The notes under the pieces: model-generated | Databases searched by the model: none | Told to the model about the DNA's origin: nothing | Seen by the model: only the letters and a program-made list of their open reading frames with translations | Part shown: positions 51,940 through 61,636 of the stretch, piece after piece | Layout of the letters: each line of letters begins with the position of its first letter | Numbering within the stretch: position 1 is the stretch's first letter | Made by a program: the position numbers and the translations under genes | Source of the DNA: Candidatus Thermochlorobacter aerophilus | GTDB taxonomy: Bacteria > Bacteroidota > Chlorobiia > Chlorobiales > Thermochlorobacteraceae | Direction: 5' to 3' | NCBI GenBank assembly: GCA_002794105.1 | Contig: PHFL01000039.1 | Location: forward strand, 1 to 64,000 | DNA: 64,000 bases

Positions 51940-54123
51940 TCAAAGCTTTTCTAAGATGAACTGTGTCATTAACTGATGCAAGTGAAAACGTGCAGGTCCG
52001 CGAATGCCGTGATACTGTTCAGGATAGAACATGGTGTAAAATAGCTTGCCAGACTCTTGGAGTTTCTTGGCGAAGGTGGCAGAGTTCTGGAAATGCACAT
52101 TGTCGTCCAGTGTGCCATGAATGAGTAGAAAATGCCCTTTAAGTTTGTCGGCATAAGTGAGCGGCGCAGAAATTTCATATCCTTTGGGATTGCGTTGTGG
52201 GGTATCCATGTAGCGTTCGGTGTAGATGGTGTCGTAGAATTTCCAGTGCGTGACAGGTGCGCCAGCAATGCCTAATTTGAAGACTTGTTCGCCTTGCGCA
52301 TTGCCATAGGTCATACACATTGATGCCATGTAGCCACCGTAGCTCCAGCCGTAGATGCCAATGCGACTCCTATCCACAAAAGGCAGAGAGGCAAGAAACT
52401 TTGCACCTGCAACTTGGTCTTCGGTCTCAAGGATACCAAGCTGCTTGTAAGTCTGTTTCTTAAAGGCGGCGCCACGAAAGCCCGTGCCACGATTATCTAC
52501 ACTAAAGACTAAATAGCCCTGCTGCGAAAGGTAATGATACCAAAGGCTCACACTGCCCCAGAGGTTGCGCACGGTCTGCGAGCCGGGACCGCCATAGACA
52601 TGCATCAGCACAGGATACTTTTTGGTCGAATCAAAGTTGGCGGGCAAAAGTAGCCATGCGTTGAGGGAAATGCCACTGGGATTCTGAAACGTCAGAAATT
52701 GCACTTTGCCCATCGCATAATCGGAGAGAGTTTTTTCCAAAGCGGCATTGTTTTCTAACTCACGCACCAAAGACCCATCTTTTTTGCGCAAATAAAACTT
52801 CGGAGGCGTGCTCACATTTGAGTAAGTGTGATAGTAAAGCGACCCGTCTGGTGAAAAAGTTGCACTATGCGTGCCGGGTTCGCTGGTCAGCTTCTTCAAA
52901 TCGGAGCCATCAAACTTGACTGAATAGAGATGACGTTCTAAGGGACTTTCTTTAGCAGAAGTGAAATAAAGTGTCTGCTGAGGCTCATCGACATACACCA
53001 GAGCATCGTCATCGAACTCGCCTTTGGTTAATTGGGCTTTGAGTGAGCCATCATAGCCGTAGAGGTAAAAGTGCTGATAGCCATCACGGTCAGAACTCCA
53101 GATGAAGCCATCTGAAAGAAATCGGTAGGCATCATTTTCTACTTCAATCCAAGCATCGCTGCGCTCGGTGAGAATCAAGCGAGATTGTTTTTGCTCAATG
53201 TCGTAGAAGAAAAGCTCCAGCTGATTTTGCTGGCGGTTCAAACGCTGGTAGGCAAGGCGCTTGGCATCGGGTAGCCAATCTATGCGAGGAATGTAGATAT
53301 CAGGATTATCTCCTAAATCAATGAAGGTGGGTTGGGGACGACGAGTATCGACGCTGACAACCCCAATTTTGACGCGTGAATTTTTATCCCCAGCTTTTGG
53401 GTAGCGATACTCAAGAAATGAAAGGTAGAGCGAATCATACTTTGCAATTTTGAATGCTGGTACTTGACTTTGGTCAAGTTGCCAGAACGCAATGTGTTTG
53501 GAATCAGGCGACCACTGCCAGCCATCAATGATGGAAAACTCTTCTTCATACACCCAATCAAAAACTCCATTGAGAATGTTTGCATTGCCGTCGCGTGTTA
53601 GCTGGGTTTCCTTGCCTGACGCAATGTCATAGACGAAAAGGTTTTTATCGCGCACATAGCCGACCTTTTTGCCATCGGGCGAAAGTTTGACGATTTCATA
53701 TTCGCCTTTCGTGCTGGAGAGTTTGCGAACGAGTTTAGTTTTGCAGTTGTAGAGATAGACATCGCCGCCGGTTTTGAGTCGCCGTGCAGGCAAAGCGCCA
53801 GTCAGCAAAATGTGTTCTTTGTCGCGGCTGATTTCAAAATGGGCAAAGTCTATGGGTCTGCCGAAGAATTTGAGGTCTTCGCCGCGAGCAAGGATTTCTT
53901 TTTCGCCAGTTAGCGCATGGATGAGAACAATTTGAATAGTCTTGGTGGCGTCGTCAGTTTCAAGGGCGGCATATCGCTGGTCACTAAACCAGTTGAAGCC
54001 TTCAACAAAACGCGGCAGAAATTTGCGCGATTTGAAAATTTCTTCAAGTGAGAAATTTTTTTGCTGGGCAAACGACTCAACACTTACCCAGAGAAAGAGG
54101 CAAGCAAGAAGAAGACGACTCAT
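51940..54123 (-). CDS. Dipeptidyl peptidase IV (S9B family)
   Basis: 727-aa exported serine peptidase removing X-Pro dipeptides. Signal peptide 'MSRLLLACLFLWVSVESFAQ' supports the ATG at 54123. The N-terminal beta-propeller includes 'DWVYEEEFSIIDGWQWSPDS', which holds the substrate-binding Glu pair ('YEEEF'). The alpha/beta-hydrolase domain has the nucleophile 'GIYGWSYGGYM', Asp in 'IHGTLDDNVHF' and His in 'PEQYHGIRG'. Intact triad. It overlaps the M48 peptidase gene by 4 bp (ATGA), so two peptidase genes and glcF form one operon. Confidence 0.95.
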   Translation of the reverse strand: MSRLLLACLFLWVSVESFAQQKNFSLEEIFKSRKFLPRFVEGFNWFSDQRYAALETDDATKTIQIVLIHALTGEKEILARGEDLKFFGRPIDFAHFEISRDKEHILLTGALPARRLKTGGDVYLYNCKTKLVRKLSSTKGEYEIVKLSPDGKKVGYVRDKNLFVYDIASGKETQLTRDGNANILNGVFDWVYEEEFSIIDGWQWSPDSKHIAFWQLDQSQVPAFKIAKYDSLYLSFLEYRYPKAGDKNSRVKIGVVSVDTRRPQPTFIDLGDNPDIYIPRIDWLPDAKRLAYQRLNRQQNQLELFFYDIEQKQSRLILTERSDAWIEVENDAYRFLSDGFIWSSDRDGYQHFYLYGYDGSLKAQLTKGEFDDDALVYVDEPQQTLYFTSAKESPLERHLYSVKFDGSDLKKLTSEPGTHSATFSPDGSLYYHTYSNVSTPPKFYLRKKDGSLVRELENNAALEKTLSDYAMGKVQFLTFQNPSGISLNAWLLLPANFDSTKKYPVLMHVYGGPGSQTVRNLWGSVSLWYHYLSQQGYLVFSVDNRGTGFRGAAFKKQTYKQLGILETEDQVAGAKFLASLPFVDRSRIGIYGWSYGGYMASMCMTYGNAQGEQVFKLGIAGAPVTHWKFYDTIYTERYMDTPQRNPKGYEISAPLTYADKLKGHFLLIHGTLDDNVHFQNSATFAKKLQESGKLFYTMFYPEQYHGIRGPARFHLHQLMTQFILEKL

Positions 54124-55220
54124 GGTGTGGATGATGAGTTTTTTGAAGTTGTTTGAAGCAAGCTCTTCCATTCTTGTTCAGAAAGATACGTTTTTATGGA
54201 GGAGGGCAGAGCAACTTTTTGAACGAGCATTTCACGCTCGGCGTGTGAAGGATGCGTAGAAAGCACTTGAGGAATTTCAAAACTGCTACTGCCTAAGCGT
54301 TTGAGAAGTTTCGGTAAGGCGTGGGTATCGAGCCCGGCGATTTGCAAGGTTTCAAGGGCGAACTGGTCGGCTTCAAGTTCTTCTTGGCGGCTGTAAGAGA
54401 GTTCAAGCAAGTTAGAGCTTTGACTGAGCAAAATACCTGAAAGGCTTTGTGTATCGCCAAGGAGAATCGAGAGCATAGCAGCAAAGAGCACATTGCGCAA
54501 GAGCCGCTTCGAGCCATGCCGAAGAACGACATGCCCGGCTTCGTGCGCAAGCAGTCCGAAAAGTTCGCTCTCAGTGTGAATTGAGTCCAAAATCCCGCGA
54601 TAGACCACGATGTAGCCGCCCGGCAAAGCAAATGCGTTTTTAATGGTTCGATTTTCTACAATCGTGATTTGAAGATGCAGCGAGGTATCCTGTCGCCAGC
54701 TTGAGATAAGGTTGGCACATTTTTGCAGGACGGCTTGTGTTGCCGAGTCCTTGCAGACGCGCTCGGTGTAGAGGGCTTGTGCCAAGGCAGATTCGCCAAG
54801 GGCACGCTCGAGCTGAGGCGGAATGCGTGCTGCACCCCACGAAACCAGCGCTTGAAGCCCAAGCGTGAAGAACAAAATCCCCACGGCGATAAGCACGCCA
54901 AAGAGGATAAGTACGCCAGCGTAAGAGGGAGTTTTGAACGAGCGGCTGGGCGCAAAAAAGCCATAGCGTTCAAGTGCTGCAATGCCAGATGGGTCAGAGA
55001 GCATCACAACACTGCCACCGAGTACATCAGCCGTGATTTTGACAAATGCCGTATTGGGCTGTTCAGAGATGTGAAAAGAGCCTACGGGAAGCTCAAGCTG
55101 GAGCTGATTGCCAAAAAGCGCAAGACCTGCAGCCGTGATGCGTATCGAAATACTTTCTGGAAGTGCCGCTTGAGGGCGAAAAAGTTGTGCAGAACCCTGC
55201 CAGTCTGAATAAGCTTGCAT
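54120..55220 (-). CDS. M48-family metallopeptidase with membrane-anchored N-terminal domain
   Basis: 366 aa. The first 100 or so residues are a beta-rich domain of unknown type (resembling the cytoplasmic domain of some Ste24-like proteins). One membrane span lies near 107-130 ('YAGVLILFGVLIAVGILFFT'). The protease domain carries the zinc motif 'LLAHEAGHVVLRHGSKRL' and third ligand in 'QEELEADQFALE', and the C-terminus has 'STHPSHAERE'. It is a BepA/LoiP/HtpX-like quality-control peptidase. Its stop overlaps the dipeptidyl peptidase start. Confidence 0.92.
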   Translation of the reverse strand: MQAYSDWQGSAQLFRPQAALPESISIRITAAGLALFGNQLQLELPVGSFHISEQPNTAFVKITADVLGGSVVMLSDPSGIAALERYGFFAPSRSFKTPSYAGVLILFGVLIAVGILFFTLGLQALVSWGAARIPPQLERALGESALAQALYTERVCKDSATQAVLQKCANLISSWRQDTSLHLQITIVENRTIKNAFALPGGYIVVYRGILDSIHTESELFGLLAHEAGHVVLRHGSKRLLRNVLFAAMLSILLGDTQSLSGILLSQSSNLLELSYSRQEELEADQFALETLQIAGLDTHALPKLLKRLGSSSFEIPQVLSTHPSHAEREMLVQKVALPSSIKTYLSEQEWKSLLQTTSKNSSSTP

Positions 55221-55277
55221 CTCCTGCGAAAAGATTGAAGTGCATCTTAAAAACGCATGGCAAGCCTGTAAAATTTT

Positions 55278-56720
55278 TTAGCATACATGCGGGCAGGAAA
55301 ATAGGCGATAATAAGAATGCTCTGACTGCGGTAACTTTAAGTGCCCAATATCCAAGCCAATTACAGACCATGTATTGGTGCTGACATTAAAGCGCACGAC
55401 CACACTAGTTGGAGCCGGCAATGACGCACCGGGATTAGGTGGAGAAAAATTCCCGCCGATGAAAACATCCTGACCTGAAGACGCAATAGCATAGACCTCG
55501 TTGTTAATGCTACTGGTAGAACTAAACACAGACCATGCATTGGTTGTGAGGCTATAGCGTGCAATGTAGCTTGCCATGACTGGGGAAGTAGCCCCTAAGT
55601 TCGCTTTGGTAAAAAAGCCACCAACGAAGAGATACTCGCCCAGCACGGCAATTGCATTGACGGCACCATTGACTCCATTACCCGGCGCCGTGCCCAAGGT
55701 TGACCAAGTGTTTCGGACTGTATTGAATCGTGCAATGTAATTTGCTGCCATAGGAGAACCTGCGTTGACTTGTGTGAATTCACCGCCGATGAAGACATCT
55801 TCGCCTGAGACGGCAATCGTATAGACAGCAGGTTGGGATGCTCCACTGACGCCGCTACCGGAGCCTAAGTTCGACCATTGATTTGTCTTGGTGTGAAACC
55901 GAACAATGCCAGTTGCCTTGAGCGAGGTGCGACCTGTAACTTGAGTAAAATCACCACCGATGAAAAGGTCTTCGCCTAAGGTTGCAAGTGCATACACCAC
56001 GCCGTTGACCCCAGACGAGCCCAAAGCACTCCACGCATTAGTCTGCGTGTCGAAGACAGCAACATGGTTTGCAGATATGGGAGATGCGCCTGCATTCGCT
56101 TGTGTGAAGTCACCGCCGACAAAAACAAAATGATTGAATGCAGTGATAGCATAGACGCGCCCATTGACACCATTGCCTGCACCTGAACCGAGCGCCGACC
56201 ATGTGTTCGTGCGGATATCGAAGCGGGCAATGTTACTAACCGATATAGGAGAGGCAGAACCAGCATCAGCTTGGGTGAATTCGCCGCCAACGAAGAGAGA
56301 ATTACCTAAGATGGCAATCGAACGGACTTCGCCATTTAGTCCATTGCCTGACCCCAGAGCAGACCAAGTGTTTGTGGGCGCATGAAAGCGCGCAATGTAG
56401 TGTGCAGATACGCTGGACGAGCTATTAACAAGTGTAAAATTGCCGCCGACATACCAATTCCCAGCGCCATCGGTTGCAATGGCGTAAATGATGCCGTTAC
56501 CGCCGTCTGGCGATAAAAAAGTAGGCAAAGAAGAAACGGGCAGCGTTAGCGCTGGATGCGTCGAGGCATGAGGACAGCTTGGTGCGTCATCATTCGCGAG
56601 GTGAGTGCAATATGAGGCGGTGGCGTCATGTAGCGGGTATGGGTCAAGCGATTGTGCTGTGGCAACGCTGAGTGAGAGAAGCAGAAATGCAAGGAGCGTA
56701 GAATAACTTATCATAGTCAT
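55278..56720 (-). CDS. Secreted seven-repeat beta-propeller-like protein
   Basis: 480 aa. Signal peptide 'MTMISYSTLLAFLLLSLSVATAQ'. A Cys/His-rich leader of about 45 residues follows, then seven tandem repeats of about 55 residues with consensus 'IARFDTxTNTWSALGSG', 'NGVNGxVYAIAxxG' and 'VFVGGxFTQANAG'. Similar repeats occur in surface proteins of Ignavibacteria and Chloroherpeton-like bacteria, usually followed by a T9SS sorting domain. Here the end is short ('LPQSEHSYYRLFSCPHVC') with no sorting domain, so the gene may be 3'-truncated or the protein periplasmic. Seven units suit a closed propeller. Confidence 0.85.
   Translation of the reverse strand: MTMISYSTLLAFLLLSLSVATAQSLDPYPLHDATASYCTHLANDDAPSCPHASTHPALTLPVSSLPTFLSPDGGNGIIYAIATDGAGNWYVGGNFTLVNSSSSVSAHYIARFHAPTNTWSALGSGNGLNGEVRSIAILGNSLFVGGEFTQADAGSASPISVSNIARFDIRTNTWSALGSGAGNGVNGRVYAITAFNHFVFVGGDFTQANAGASPISANHVAVFDTQTNAWSALGSSGVNGVVYALATLGEDLFIGGDFTQVTGRTSLKATGIVRFHTKTNQWSNLGSGSGVSGASQPAVYTIAVSGEDVFIGGEFTQVNAGSPMAANYIARFNTVRNTWSTLGTAPGNGVNGAVNAIAVLGEYLFVGGFFTKANLGATSPVMASYIARYSLTTNAWSVFSSTSSINNEVYAIASSGQDVFIGGNFSPPNPGASLPAPTSVVVRFNVSTNTWSVIGLDIGHLKLPQSEHSYYRLFSCPHVC
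55349..56504 (-). repeat. Seven tandem coding repeats of about 165 bp
   Basis: Nucleotide repeats inside the propeller gene, each marked by a copy of the reading 'GG-x-FTQ' and 'TNTWSALG'. Middle units are the most similar, the outer ones more diverged, as expected for expansion by unequal recombination. Confidence 0.8.
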
Positions 56721-56969
56721 AGTTAATTTGGTTGAGTTAAATGTGCTAAGTCAGGTTGAGCGGCTTTACCTGTCAAGCTATGCAGGGTGCTAGTGCATCA
56801 CTGCGCAGCCTCTTGTGCGATTGCAGAAAAGTTAAAAAGTCTATGCAATTAAGCAAAGTAACTAAGCCACGACGCTAAAAGCCATGTAGAGGTAGCGATT
56901 GACTTTAGGACACAATTTTGTATAAATTTTTGAATGATTGCACTAACCTTAACTTGACGGCATAGAGGT

Positions 56970-57548
56970 ATGCAGCAAAAGAAACCGAATCTTATTTTCT
57001 TGACAGGATTTAGCACGGCTGGTAAATCCACGATTGGACCTATCCTTGCCAGTTCGTTAGGCTATAGCTTTATTGACATTGACGAAGCGATTATGGAAAA
57101 AGAAAAAAAGTCGGTCGTGGAAATTTTTAGTGAGAAAGGAGAAGCCTACTTTCGGCAGTTGGAGTATGAAATTTTGCAGCAATGTGCGCAGGCAGAAAAT
57201 TTGGTAGTTGCTTTAGGTGGGGGGACACTAGAGAACGACAAAAGTTTTCAGATTGTCAAAGACTCGGGTACGCTCATTTACTTGAAGTCGGAAGTAGATA
57301 CTTTGACGAAGCGTTTGGCAAACAAAGACGACCGACCGTTAATGAAAGCTGAAAATGGAGAGCGGCTGTCGGCGGAAGATTTGCATCGGCGTGTGAAGCA
57401 GTTGTTGATGAGTCGAGAGGAGCGCTATCAAAGCCATGCCGTGATTTCTATTGCAACAGACCAAAACCCAATTGGAAAAACAGTAGAAATGCTGACGCGC
57501 CAAGTAGAGCAATATCAAAAAGAGCAATTACGCCTATCTGAAAAGTAG
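56970..57548 (+). CDS. aroK: Shikimate kinase
   Basis: 192-aa kinase that phosphorylates shikimate in aromatic amino acid synthesis. P-loop 'LTGFSTAGKSTIGPILA', shikimate-binding 'FIDIDEAIMEK' and 'FRQLEYEIL', and 'VVALGGGTLEND' are all present; 'ANKDDRPLM' is the lid region. Long C-terminal helix of about 20 residues is slightly beyond the usual length. aroB follows after 32 bp. Confidence 0.95.
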   Translation: MQQKKPNLIFLTGFSTAGKSTIGPILASSLGYSFIDIDEAIMEKEKKSVVEIFSEKGEAYFRQLEYEILQQCAQAENLVVALGGGTLENDKSFQIVKDSGTLIYLKSEVDTLTKRLANKDDRPLMKAENGERLSAEDLHRRVKQLLMSREERYQSHAVISIATDQNPIGKTVEMLTRQVEQYQKEQLRLSEK

Positions 57549-57580
57549 AAACGGGTGGCAATGATGAAGCCCGCTTTCAA

Positions 57581-58675
57581 ATGAGTAAAGTCATCTTCAC
57601 ACATGCACTTGCCGACGATTTGGAGGCATACTGCCTAAGACAGGCTTTGCCGAAAAAGTTGGTGCTCTGTGTAGACAAATACATTGATACGCACTTTGGT
57701 GCAGCACTGAGTTTGGAGTTAAGAAAAAAAAATTTTACTGCGCACAAAAGTGTCATTCCAGCTAGCGAGCGCAGCAAGTCGCTTGCCATGGCAAACAAAC
57801 TCTATGGAGAATGGCTGACAGCTGGAGTAGATAGAAGCCATGTTGTTGTAGCGATTGGAGGTGGTGTCGTAGGGGACTTAGCAGGCTTTGTGGCAGCAAG
57901 CTATATGCGTGGCTTACGCCTCATCCACGTACCGACAACACTCTTAGCTATGGTAGATTCTGCAATTGGCGGTAAGGTTGCCGTCAATCATCATGCTGGG
58001 AAAAATCTAATTGGGTTTTTCTATGATGCTGAACTGACGCTCATCGATACTGCTTTTTTGCGCTCACTGCCTGAGCGTGACATGCACTCGGGATTGGCAG
58101 AAGTGCTCAAATACGCACTTATCGGAGATGAAAAATTTCTCACATTTTTGGAAAGGCATTTTGAAGACATTCTTGCACAGCGACCGCCTCTGCTGACCGC
58201 CATCAAAAAAAGTGTAGCGGCTAAATTGCGCATTGTCAGGCAAGATTTTAGAGAGACAAAAGGACTGCGTGCAACACTCAACTTTGGACACACCTTTGCG
58301 CATGCCCTAGAAAAACTGGCGCATTACAAATACCTCCGCCATGGTGAAGCTGTGCTGTGGGGTATGCTGTGTGCCTCGGCACTTTCGTGGCGCGTAGGAA
58401 AAATCACGGCTGAAGACTTAAAGCGTATTGCGCAAATGGTGGTGCGCTTCAAAATAAAAGAGCGTATCGCAAAAGCTTACTTCCTTGAGTGCAAGGAAGC
58501 AGAAATTATAAACGCCATGCAAGCCGATAAGAAAAAACAAGATGGAAAATTGCGCTTTGTCTTACTGGAAAAAATTGGTCAAGCAGCTTTGTCGGATGAG
58601 CAGATAGAGATGCACAAGGTCTGTCAGGCGATTAAAGATGCAAAAGCGCTGTGGAAACATGCAGGTAACGCATAG
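57581..58675 (+). CDS. aroB: 3-dehydroquinate synthase
   Basis: 364 aa, NAD- and metal-dependent second step of the shikimate pathway. 'VVAIGGGVVGDLAGFVAASYM', 'VPTTLLAMVDSAIGGKVAVN', 'SGLAEVLKYALI', 'ATLNFGHTFAHALE' with metal His and 'KYLRHGEAVLWGM' with the second His; 'ADKKKQDGKLRFVLL' at the end. Complete. Forms an aroKB operon with a 43-codon membrane peptide gene behind it. Confidence 0.96.
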   Translation: MSKVIFTHALADDLEAYCLRQALPKKLVLCVDKYIDTHFGAALSLELRKKNFTAHKSVIPASERSKSLAMANKLYGEWLTAGVDRSHVVVAIGGGVVGDLAGFVAASYMRGLRLIHVPTTLLAMVDSAIGGKVAVNHHAGKNLIGFFYDAELTLIDTAFLRSLPERDMHSGLAEVLKYALIGDEKFLTFLERHFEDILAQRPPLLTAIKKSVAAKLRIVRQDFRETKGLRATLNFGHTFAHALEKLAHYKYLRHGEAVLWGMLCASALSWRVGKITAEDLKRIAQMVVRFKIKERIAKAYFLECKEAEIINAMQADKKKQDGKLRFVLLEKIGQAALSDEQIEMHKVCQAIKDAKALWKHAGNA

Positions 58676-58697
58676 AGAAAACCGAATGCACTGAGGT

Positions 58698-58829
58698 ATG
58701 TCAAGCTCACAGAAAGACACACCAATAAAAATCGTGGGGCGCTGGTTTTACCGCATTGTGCTGACGCTAATTATCATCCAAATCGTATTAGCGCTGGGGG
58801 CGTGGGCAAAAAGCTGTTTCTATTTCTGA
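58698..58829 (+). CDS. Small single-span membrane peptide (43 aa)
   Basis: A short frame starting with ATG 23 bp after aroB. About 20 polar/basic residues ('MSSSQKDTPIKIVGRWFYR') are followed by one hydrophobic span 'IVLTLIIIQIVLALGAWA' and 'KSCFYF'. The positive-inside pattern predicts an N-in anchor. An upstream GAGGT near 58694 is too close to be a good ribosome-binding site. The gene may be translationally coupled to aroB. Function unknown; the well-formed span argues against chance. Confidence 0.5.
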   Translation: MSSSQKDTPIKIVGRWFYRIVLTLIIIQIVLALGAWAKSCFYF

Positions 58830-58874
58830 CAGTTGTAGCAGAAGCCACACGACCCCCTGACACTAAATTGATAC

Positions 58875-60029
58875 TCAAGCGCGCAGCAATGAGCGAGCAA
58901 TCACAATGCGTTGAACTTCTGAAGTGCCTTCGTAGATTTCAGTGATTTTTGCGTCACGCAAGTAGCGCTCGACTTCATACTCCTGCACATAGCCATATCC
59001 CCCGTGAATTTGCACTGCCTCAAGAGCGGCTTTGACTGCAATTTTCGATGCATAGAGTTTAGCCATAGCCGACTGTGCAGAGTGAGGTAGATGCTGGTCT
59101 TTACGCCATGCCGCTTCGTAGGTGAGCATTCTTGCAGCTTCAAGCTCGGTAGCCATATCTGCCAGTTTCATCTGAATAGCTTGATGCTCAATCAGGAATT
59201 TGCCAAAAGAGCGACGCTCCTTAGCATACTTGATAGAGCGTTCTAGCGAAGCAGCAGCAATGCCTAAAGCTTGCGCAGCAATGCCAATTCGACCGCCATC
59301 AAGCGTTTTCATAGCAATCTTGAACCCTTCACCTTCAGGACCGAGCAAATTTTCAAGTGGGATGCGGCAGTCTGTAAAGCCCAGAGAACAGGTATCCGAT
59401 GAGCGAATACCGAGTTTTTTTTCTTTCTTGAGAATTTCAAAACCGGGTGTGTCGCGCTCGACCAAAAAGGCTGAAATGCCATGCGAGCCTTTGGATTTAT
59501 CCGTTACAGCAAAAACAAGATACAGTTCAGATGTGGTGCCGTTAGTAATCCAGTTTTTGGTGCCATTGAGAACCCACGAATTACCGTCGCGGACGGCTGT
59601 AGTGGTTTGTGCTGTGGCGTCCGAGCCAGCGTTGGGTTCAGATAGACAGAAGGCGCCAATATAGAGCTTGCCATTATGCTGACCGCGTGCCAAGGGGCGC
59701 AAATACTTTTCTTTCTGTTCTGGGGTGCCGTATTCGTTGATAGCCCAGCAAACAAGGGAATTATTGACCGACATAATCACGCCGACAGAGGCATCGGCTT
59801 TAGAAATTTCTTCCATCGCCAAAACATAGCTTAGCGTGTCCATGCCAGCGCCATCGTATTCCACTGGGGCAAGCATGCCCAAGAAGCCAAGCTCGCCGAG
59901 TTTCCTGACAATCTCATATGGAAATTCTGATGTCTCATCGCGCTCAATGGCGTCAGTGATTTCCGTGCGCGCAAAGTCGCGAGCAGTCTGCTGAATCATG
60001 AGCTGCTCTTCGGTAAATGCAAATTTCAT
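58875..60029 (-). CDS. Acyl-CoA dehydrogenase
   Basis: 384-aa FAD enzyme of beta-oxidation or branched-chain acyl-CoA breakdown. Start 'MKFAFTEEQLMIQQTARDFA' at 60029 suits the family; the frame extends upstream without similarity. 'FCLSEPNAGSDA', 'WVLNGTKNWITNG' and 'CRIPLENLLGPEGEGF' form the substrate and FAD sites. The catalytic Glu lies in 'TEIYEGTSEVQRIVIAR', as in short-chain/butyryl-CoA types, and 'QIHGGYGYVQEYEVERYLRD' precedes it. Lone gene; no electron-transfer flavoprotein gene adjacent. Confidence 0.93.
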   Translation of the reverse strand: MKFAFTEEQLMIQQTARDFARTEITDAIERDETSEFPYEIVRKLGELGFLGMLAPVEYDGAGMDTLSYVLAMEEISKADASVGVIMSVNNSLVCWAINEYGTPEQKEKYLRPLARGQHNGKLYIGAFCLSEPNAGSDATAQTTTAVRDGNSWVLNGTKNWITNGTTSELYLVFAVTDKSKGSHGISAFLVERDTPGFEILKKEKKLGIRSSDTCSLGFTDCRIPLENLLGPEGEGFKIAMKTLDGGRIGIAAQALGIAAASLERSIKYAKERRSFGKFLIEHQAIQMKLADMATELEAARMLTYEAAWRKDQHLPHSAQSAMAKLYASKIAVKAALEAVQIHGGYGYVQEYEVERYLRDAKITEIYEGTSEVQRIVIARSLLRA

Positions 60030-60201
60030 AGCTGGCTTAAGTTGAGTTGAAAGAAAACACACCGAATTTAATCGATTTGCGCAAAAGTTACCTAATGCCA
60101 GTTTCAAAATAGTGGTGCATGCAAAAAGAAAAGAACGAATTTGTGCGGGAAACACTTATATTCTTCTGCCAACAATATGAGTAACTAAACGAATTTAAGT
60201 T

Positions 60202-60507
60202 ATGGAATTTCCACGCTGCGACTTATACCCAGCCGAGGCGGGCTTCTACTGCCAGTGCATTGGATGCCCTGTAATTTCCAATGTGCAACCGGGCTGCGTG
60301 CTAACCGAGAAGGAAACAGGTATTTACGAGTTTATTGGTCCGACGCCACACGGCGGCGTCAAAGCCATCTTGGTTTTCACAAATGACGAAGGTGAAATTG
60401 TTCCAAAGCCTGATGCAAAACATGTAGAGATTCGTGAGCTCAGTGCAAAGGGTGAAACGGTGCAGGTGATGTTTGGTGTAGCAGACCCTCAAGGCTTTTA
60501 TGAATAG
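60202..60507 (+). CDS. Small Cys-rich protein of unknown function
   Basis: 101 aa. Five cysteines lie in the first 32 residues (C6, C17, C19, C22, C32; 'CDLYPAEAGFYCQCIGCP'), which could bind Zn or an Fe-S cluster. The rest is a compact beta-rich domain ('GVKAILVFTNDEGEIVP'). No signal peptide, no family recognised. It sits 47 bp upstream of the ferredoxin-NADP reductase gene and shares its strand, so a redox or cofactor role is possible but inferred. Confidence 0.65.
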   Translation: MEFPRCDLYPAEAGFYCQCIGCPVISNVQPGCVLTEKETGIYEFIGPTPHGGVKAILVFTNDEGEIVPKPDAKHVEIRELSAKGETVQVMFGVADPQGFYE

Positions 60508-60551
60508 CCTTTACCGTCTGTTTATCAGGTTTTGCAACAAAAGGAGAATAA

Positions 60552-61586
<1,035 letters not shown>

Positions 61587-61636
61587 ACGCCAAATGAAGT
61601 AGATGTGGTATAACTCGAAAGTAAAATTCACAAGCT

